A model generated the notes under the pieces. The model saw nothing but the letters and a program-made list of their open reading frames with translations. It ran no database searches and had not been told where the DNA came from. Positions 59,148-64,000 of a stretch of DNA of 64,000 nt are shown here, piece by piece. Origin of the DNA: Sepioteuthis lessoniana (lineage: Eukaryota > Mollusca > Cephalopoda > Myopsida > Loliginidae). The stretch spans positions 38,672,456 through 38,736,455 of the forward strand of contig OY757939.1 in assembly GCA_963585895.1 (NCBI GenBank), read 5' to 3'. The position numbers and the translations under genes are program-made. Within the stretch, counting starts at the first letter, position 1. The number at the start of each line of letters is the position of its first letter.

Positions 59148-59776
59148 AAATATGCTTACATTACATTATATTACACAAAATATGCTAACATTACATTATA
59201 TTACACAAAATATGCTTACATTACATTATATTACACAAAATATGCTTACATTACATTATATTACACAAAATATGCCAACATTACATTATATTACACAAAA
59301 TATGCTTACATTACATTATATTACACAAAATATGCTTACATTACATTATATTACACAAAATATGCTAACATTACATTATATTACACAAAATATGCTAACA
59401 TTACATTATATTACACAAAATATGCTTACATTACATTATATTACACAAAATATGCTAACATTACATTATATTACACAAAATATGCTAACATTAAACCGGG
59501 ACATTGGCCCAGCGGTTAGAGTGTTCGCCAATGGCCCGGGAGACCTGGGTTCAATCCCAGGTCGAGTCATACCAAAGACTTTAAAAATGGAACTTGATAC
59601 CACCTTGCTTAACACTCAGCATTATAAGGTACGGTTCAAGGGTAAAGTGGAGTAATCCAGGGAATGGAGTAGCGCCCTCCCCTACACCTTGGTGTAGTAG
59701 CTATCGAAAAGGGAGCCTTCGGGTCACCCTCGACTATGGTCGACTAACATTATATTACACATTCTTCAGTAAATTT
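59148..59776 (+). repeat. 30-bp tandem repeat, ~11.5 units, interrupted by SINE-B
   Basis: The unit is ATATGCTTACATTACATTAT + ATTACACAAA (30 bp), with T/A variation at the seventh position. The array runs 59148-59493 and a remnant (CTAACATTATATTACACATT) follows the SINE at 59744-59765. Because 30 is a multiple of 3, one frame stays open and encodes MLTLHYITQN repeated eleven times; this follows from the period and is not evidence for a protein. Confidence 0.95.
59494..59743 (+). mobile_element. SINE-B, 250 bp, full length
   Basis: The 9-bp duplication CTAACATTA (59485-59493, 59744-59752) is taken from the 30-bp array. A box TTGGCCCAGCGGTTAGAGTG and B box GGGTTCAATCCCAGG are intact, so this is the best-preserved SINE-B promoter in the window. 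It ends 'ggtcaccctcgactatggtcga' without a (CTTA)n stretch. Confidence 0.95.
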
Positions 59777-59926
59777 TCCGCGGTTTGTACTTCTCAGCCA
59801 GCAAAATTTGATGACAGACCTCTATTCAAGTTAGGAGCACTAGGTTTAATTTGTTGCCATTTTGAGAAGTCTCAAAACAAAAATTTTCCGCAAGATTAAG
59901 ATAATTTTTGCTATAAACCAATCTAG
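59777..59926. other. Unassigned spacer
   Basis: No feature recognised. Confidence 0.35.
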
Positions 59927-59930
59927 AACC

Positions 59931-60387
59931 GTTGTATAGCCGCATACATATATATATATACAAATATATGCGGAACATAATCAAACATAATGACGAACTT
60001 CAATGAACGTACGAACACACTTCTTTATAAAAATATATCTCCCACACTTTATTCTCGAAAGAGTTGATGTTGGTTCTGTGTGAGAGGTGAGCTGGAGACG
60101 GGGACAGACTGCTGCATAATGACCCAAAGTTCTTCTGATCATAGCAGCACTTCTTCATCTTGGCTGGGGTTGCTCAACCGTGGGTCAGTCTGCAAGCTGA
60201 TTCTCACGGTGGCATCTTCTCCCCAACTGACTCCAACTCCACCGGAAACTCGAAATGACCCCAAGCCGTCTGTGGCACCTGGTTATATAATTGTCTTACG
60301 TACACCTGCTTCCGCTGTTCCTCCGCTTTTTTACACGGCTGCATCTCTTGATTGATGGCTCGGTCGAGGGTCAATATATAACATAAC
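59931..60387 (-). mobile_element. Solo-LTR-like element (family G), copy 2
   Basis: Inverted relative of 15959-16390, flanked by AACC at 59927-59930 and 60388-60391. On the minus strand it starts GTTATGTTATATATTGACCC, has TTATATAACCAGGTGCCACA (TATA-like), GAGAATAAAGTGTGGGAG (poly(A) signal) and ends GTATGCGGCTATACAAC. The open frame 60080-60355 is on the opposite strand to the proposed LTR and lacks known domains. Confidence 0.65.
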
Positions 60388-60610
60388 AACCCAGAGTTTA
60401 CATTTATCGAAACAAATTTGAAAAAAATTTATTTTGCTTTTTTCAAAAAAATCCCTTTTTTATTCAATGATCTTCATATATAAGATAGGTTCACGCTAGG
60501 TAAAAAAAACTTTTTTTTATTCAATGATCTTCATATATATAATAGGTTCACACTCAGCCAGAAAAATCCCTCTTATTTATTAGATGACCCTCGTATATGT
60601 ATTTGATTTC
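60388..60610. mobile_element. Tandem mariner-TIR-like ends
   Basis: 'ttcaatgatcttcatatataagataggttcac..' occurs twice (60468-60500, 60520-60553) and a third related end at 60580-60600. Its complement ATATACGAGGGTCATCTAAT resembles the mariner ends at 19531 and 24737. No transposase. Confidence 0.5.
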
Positions 60611-61349
60611 TGTCTGAATAGCGATGTGCATTCAAAACTTGCAGTACGAATTACCAAGATATTTTAGTAGAAATTATTGCGTAATTGCATCTCTTTTAAG
60701 ACGTCGTTTCTCTCTAACCCCTTTCGTAAAAGAATTATCTGCAACGTAAAATACATTTTGTCTATTAAAAACTCACTCATGGATCTAACTTTATTCAAAT
60801 ATTTATTTTTATTTAAAGACCGAAATAAGATTGTTATTTTTGTCGATATATTATTGTGTGTGCATTAAAAGGATTAGGCATTTGGCATCTCCGAAATATA
60901 TCTTCCTTGTTTAATGTCCTTTATCCAAATTTATTTTTGACGTCAAATCTAACTATAAATACTTTCTAAAACCGTCGACGAAACAAAAACAAAATGAAAA
61001 ATTTGGCAGAGACATTGCAATATGCGTGCCGGTTGTATGAAATATTTTTATTGACTAAACAACCGAATGAAGGATTATTGTGTTTTCATCTAGAAGCAAA
61101 TTCTTTGAAGTCTATCAAGACATTCGGTTATTTAGACATCGTATTAAGGGTGGGGTCTACATTGTTTATGTATTTCTCAGTAATTCGTGTCTGAGCTGAG
61201 ATAAAAGCCTGGATTTCGGATTCTGCTTTTAAGACAGGCAGGTTACTTGTTTCGAAAATCCAGGCAAGACAATCCTCCTCCATCTACATAGGCCCTGTGC
61301 CAGACTAAATCTATCTCTCTCAATATTTGTACAAACATTTTAAGAAGAT
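60611..61349. other. Unassigned AT-rich stretch, ~740 bp
   Basis: Frames at 60677-60868 and 60994-61194 have no domain. No repeat recognised. Confidence 0.4.
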
Positions 61350-61495
61350 TTAGTTTTGCTTCTTGATTTAATGGCACATCAACATTCGCCCGTTATTTAA
61401 TGCCAAAACCATCCTTGTAAAAAGACAGTAGAGTTAAAATTTAACCCATAGCTGAAGATATAAAAGGGTTCATAGCATTCCCAGAAGTATTCGGT
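61350..61495 (-). mobile_element. SINE-A, head missing
   Basis: Tail complement 'tttaatggcacatcaacattcgcccgttatttaatgcc', then 'taaaatttaacccatagctgaagatataaaagggttcata' and 'cattcccagaagtatt'. Confidence 0.7.
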
Positions 61496-61670
61496 TGGTT
61501 GACTGGTTGCTTGCATTTTACGGCATATCAACCCTTATAGGTTATTTAATGTCAAATCCTGTTTATACATATATATTAAATATATATGAGTTGGTTTAGT
61601 TTTATCGCATATCAGCAATTGTAGGTTATTTAATGCCAAATCCTCTTTATATATATATATTAAATATATG
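61496..61670 (-). repeat. Tail-derived satellite, two units
   Basis: GGTTGGTTGACTGGTTGC... 'ttttacggcatatcaacccttataggttatttaatgtcaaatcc', then ATATATTAAATATATATGAG and a second unit. Confidence 0.85.
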
Positions 61671-61671
61671 G

Positions 61672-61875
61672 GGTGGGTCCTCGTGGTGTAATGGTTAAAG
61701 TGATGGACTGCGAAATCGTAATAAGCGAGTTCGAACTCCAGTTGCGCTATTACGTTCACTTTCGGGCAAATACCCTTGGAAAAGCTATGAACCCCCTTAT
61801 CCTCCCAGCTATGGGTTAAATAGTACCACTACTGTTCTTCTAGGAGAATGACTTTGGCATGAAATAATTTTGAAG
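61672..61875 (+). mobile_element. SINE-A, 3'-truncated tail
   Basis: A box CGTGGTGTAATGGTTAAAG and B box GAGTTCGAACTCCAG are both intact. Body GCGCTATTACGTTCACTTTC, 'aaatacccttggaaaagctatgaacccccttatcctcccagctatgggttaaatagtaccactactgttc'-type order. Homology stops after ACTTTGGCATGAAATAA. Confidence 0.92.
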
Positions 61876-62074
61876 TTTTCGGTGCTCTTATTAAGCCGAT
61901 TTGATTTCAAATCTAAAATATTAAAATAAACATAATCTAACTTACTACCCATGACTCTGACTTTCACGAGTGATGATCATGCAGGCCATTGAGCGATAAA
62001 CATAATGTCACGGGCAGTATTTAATATTTTAGATCCGCCTATATATATATATATATATACGTGGGTCCTTTAAA
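61876..62074. other. Unassigned and (TA)n
   Basis: (TA)n 62040-62060, followed by GTGGGTCCTTTAAAAAATA, a mariner-TIR-like scrap. Confidence 0.4.
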
Positions 62075-62077
62075 AAA

Positions 62078-62575
62078 TAGCTCAGTCGGCTGGAGCTGTA
62101 AAATACACCGATTACTTCTCTGCAGAGGGGTAAGACCACCACCCCAACGAGTGTCCTGGATATGAGACTAAACAATCGGGTGCTGAGGTTCCAGTAAGAT
62201 TGAAGCTTTGAGGAATGCAGAGTATCTCTTTATTACCATCGCTCCCAGATCTACTCTGGCCCAGAGCGGTAGCATCTGATAGGGTCCTATCTATGAGTTA
62301 AATAGAACTAAACTGTGTACCTATGCTAAACTGAATTATTTGAAATAGAACTGTTTTTTGACATTAAACTTGTACAAGAACTGCTTTGACATTTAAACTG
62401 CGTACTCATGCTAAACTGACTTGTTTGAAATAGAGCTGTTTGAAATTTAACTATGTGTAAACAAAAATCTGTACTTATACTAAACTGAATTGTTTGAAAC
62501 TTTTATCAAAATGACTTAATTTGACGTTAAAAAGAGTTGATACACCGTAAAACAAAACAACCAGCTAAGCAACCA
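62078..62575 (+). mobile_element. Family E composite element, short array
   Basis: The head starts TAGCTCAGTCGGCTGGAGCT (A-box-like TAGCTCAGTCGG) and runs to ~62310. The type-1 array has about four units (62310-62500). The tail is decayed (ATTTGACGTTAAAAAGAG, TTGATACACCGTAAAAC, AACAACCAGC). Length ~500 bp: the shorter array accounts for most of the difference from 685 bp. Confidence 0.85.
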
Positions 62576-62599
62576 TTAAAAAAAAGTTTTTCACTATTT

Positions 62600-62745
62600 T
62601 TTCAAAAAAAGCGAGTCAGAAATGTCCTGGAAATGTCAACTCTTTTCAGATTATGCTTTGGCATCACCATTCTTGGGGTCTATCTTGCAGACAGCTTGCT
62701 CATCCTCAAGATCTCCGTTAAAATAGAATGGGCCAAACTAATACC
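62600..62745 (-). pseudogene. Mariner transposase fragment
   Basis: The minus strand encodes LTEILRMSKLSAR-type text (TTTTAACGGAGATCTTGAGG, then 'atgagcaagctgtctgcaaga'), TPRMVMPKHNLKRVDISRTF (with one substitution or frame change). This resembles the 'xSARWVPRxLTxxxKxxRxxxSR' stretch of mariner transposases. The 125-residue plus-strand frame across it is a shadow. Confidence 0.65.
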
Positions 62746-62924
62746 TATAGTTCTCAAGCAAGGTCTATCCATCTATTTATCTCTCTTTTCGCTTACATTT
62801 AATTTTACCCTGTCGTCTGCTGGGATTTTCTGTGGTTTGCTACAAAATTTACTATTCGGCTGGTTCTCTTTTATCTATTTATTTTTGTCTTGTTTTTTTT
62901 TTTTTTTTTTTTGAGGGGGGTGGA
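62746..62924. other. Unassigned T-rich stretch
   Basis: T19 at 62895-62913 followed by GAGGGGGG. No gene. Confidence 0.4.
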
Positions 62925-63012
62925 CTATCACTAGGTCCCTGTACTTGTCCTTCGGGGATTGTTTAAAGTGCACCCATTACAATTGGTATCACCGTCACTT
63001 TCATTTTCCACA
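62925..63012 (-). pseudogene. LINE C-terminal fragment (IGALG motif)
   Basis: 'ccttcggggattgtttaaagtgcacccattacaattggtatcaccgtc' is the complement of a decayed VIxGALxTIPEG block, as at 2840-2885. Confidence 0.5.
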
Positions 63013-63059
63013 ATTATTGAATAATCATTATTAACATGTTATTTAATAACGATGTCTCT

Positions 63060-63645
63060 TTTAAAGTCAATCTAAGATTTATCTCAAAACAGCCCATGGA
63101 TTCATTTGGGAGCCTATATTCATCCGACTTCTCCCACGAGTCAGATTTGACGTGAAGTCATTTTATAATGGGAATAAGCACACATGAATCGAGACTCATC
63201 CATGCCCGTCAAAAAAAATGTTTGTTCCTCTGAGCATTACTCATTTTGGAGTGCCTCGGGCGCAAAGCAATAAACTTTGCCTACTAAGCAGGTATTTCCT
63301 GGAGTAATGCTCTGAGGGACTTAGTGATCAGCTTTATAACATCCACCTTGGTTTCGCTCCTGGTGACCCCCGAAAAATAAGAGGGCAAGCTCGTGATTTT
63401 AAAGCGTATTTAACCGACTTCCCATCCAGTGAAGATTTAATACAAAGTTATTTTATAGTTGGGGGCCACGTATGAATTTCGATTTTTATATGTCCGTCAC
63501 GAAAAAAAAAATTGATCCCGTCAGCATTCGCCATATTGAGGCGCCTCAAGCGCCAAAGGATAAATTCAGCTATGCAAAGCAGTTATTAGCGAGTTCGAGG
63601 CGCTACTCTCCCCCCACCCCTTGGACCAGGCGGTCTGTATCATAA
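63060..63645 (+). repeat. GC-rich repeat family F, two diverged tandem units
   Basis: Units at about 63060-63330 and 63331-63640. They share 'cgacttctccca' / 'cgacttcccatc', 'aagtcattttataatggg' / 'aagttattttatagttgg', 'cccgtcaaaaaaaa' / 'ccgtcacgaaaaaaa', and a common core (GAGTGCCTCGGGCGCAAAG / GAGGCGCCTCAAGCGCCAAA, then 'gataaattcagcta'-like). That core is the same as in the copies at 27.2-27.8 and 35.4 kb. Confidence 0.6.
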
Positions 63646-64000
63646 CAATCACCGGATGTGAACGCCAAGAAGCTTCTGGAAAACCGATGGAAGGTAAACA
63701 TGCGAGATTAATCCACTTAAAGTCCTGCAGTGTGTGTTATAGATAAAGGCAAAGTAAAGGTTTATTTAGTATAGTTTTCATACTAGTTTTAATAAAACCG
63801 TGTTTATTAATTAATTAATTAATTGTTATCATTAATCTCAAATAATATTATTTTATTCTCAAATGGATTAAAAGCAGTCCAAATTTCATATAGAAATCTT
63901 TTAGAATGAAATAAAGATAAGTGTAATCTTTTAATATGCGCTCTTCTTCAGTTTCGCTAGTCTTCCTAATTTAGGATGATATTTTATTTGATTAAAATTT
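63646..64000. other. Unassigned AT-rich end of window
   Basis: (TTAA)n at ~63808-63824. No gene or family recognised. Confidence 0.4.

Noticed and set aside
59152..59655. 167-residue frame of eleven decapeptides running into SINE-B
   Set aside because: The 30-bp repeat period keeps one frame open; the rest is SINE sequence.
61672..61745. tRNA gene from intact A and B boxes
   Set aside because: The boxes belong to SINE-A; the sequence continues into the SINE body, and a proper cloverleaf with acceptor stem is not evident. The same applies to the SINE-B, -C and -D heads.
62537..62914. 125-residue plus-strand frame with hydrophobic C-terminus
   Set aside because: Antisense to a mariner fragment and ends in a poly(T) tract.

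Overview
This 64-kb window looks like intergenic or intronic DNA from a repeat-rich invertebrate animal genome. It is AT-rich and packed with (TA)n, (GT)n, (GA)n and (GAA)n tracts and with retroelement debris. I found no convincing host exon, no rRNA and no free-standing functional tRNA gene. Phylum cannot be fixed from the sequence alone. The RTE-type reverse transcriptase, Penelope-like elements, mariner relics and several tRNA-derived SINE families would fit a lophotrochozoan such as a mollusc, but that is a low-confidence inference.

I sort most of the window into the following groups (names are mine). (1) RTE-1, a non-LTR retrotransposon with a (GAT)n 3' end: a nearly complete reverse-transcriptase region at 28462-29945 and about eight 5'-truncated or degraded relatives. 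(2) Other LINE pieces: a CR1-like 3' end (18745-19480), an RNase H C-terminus (33004-33264), an RTE relative with a C2H2 finger (38030-38810), and YADD-region relics near 5-6.5 kb. (3) A Penelope-like pair (52060-53770). (4) Mariner/Tc1 transposase relics and MITEs (9.1, 19.5-20.8, 24.7, 41.1, 49.7, 57.4-58.6, 60.5, 62.6 kb). (5) Five SINE or SINE-like families: SINE-A, -B, -C and -D have tRNA-like heads with Pol III A and B boxes; family E is a ~0.66-0.7 kb composite of a conserved head, a variable minisatellite and a 3' tail shared with SINE-A. (6) Two solo-LTR-like families. (7) Foldback elements embedded in (TA)n. (8) A ~90-bp satellite that is an amplified form of the SINE-A/E tail.

The most informative feature is nesting. 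Exact target-site duplications of 9-14 bp bound SINE-A (57457-57690), SINE-B (53173-53419 and 59494-59743), SINE-C (42948-43236 and 58244-58536) and a full-length family E element (49994-50678). This fixes their ends and shows that they moved by LINE-type target-primed reverse transcription. The order of insertion can be read directly: a mariner copy received SINE-A and SINE-C, a Penelope-like copy received SINE-B, a second mariner copy received family E, and a family E copy received SINE-C.

The best candidates for something not previously described are the family E composite with two alternative internal arrays, its tail that has become a satellite with a 178-bp higher-order period, the GC-rich repeat called family F (27.2, 35.3 and 63.1 kb), and the foldback elements in (TA)n. 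Family consensus building and genome-wide searches, which I could not run, would decide how new these are.
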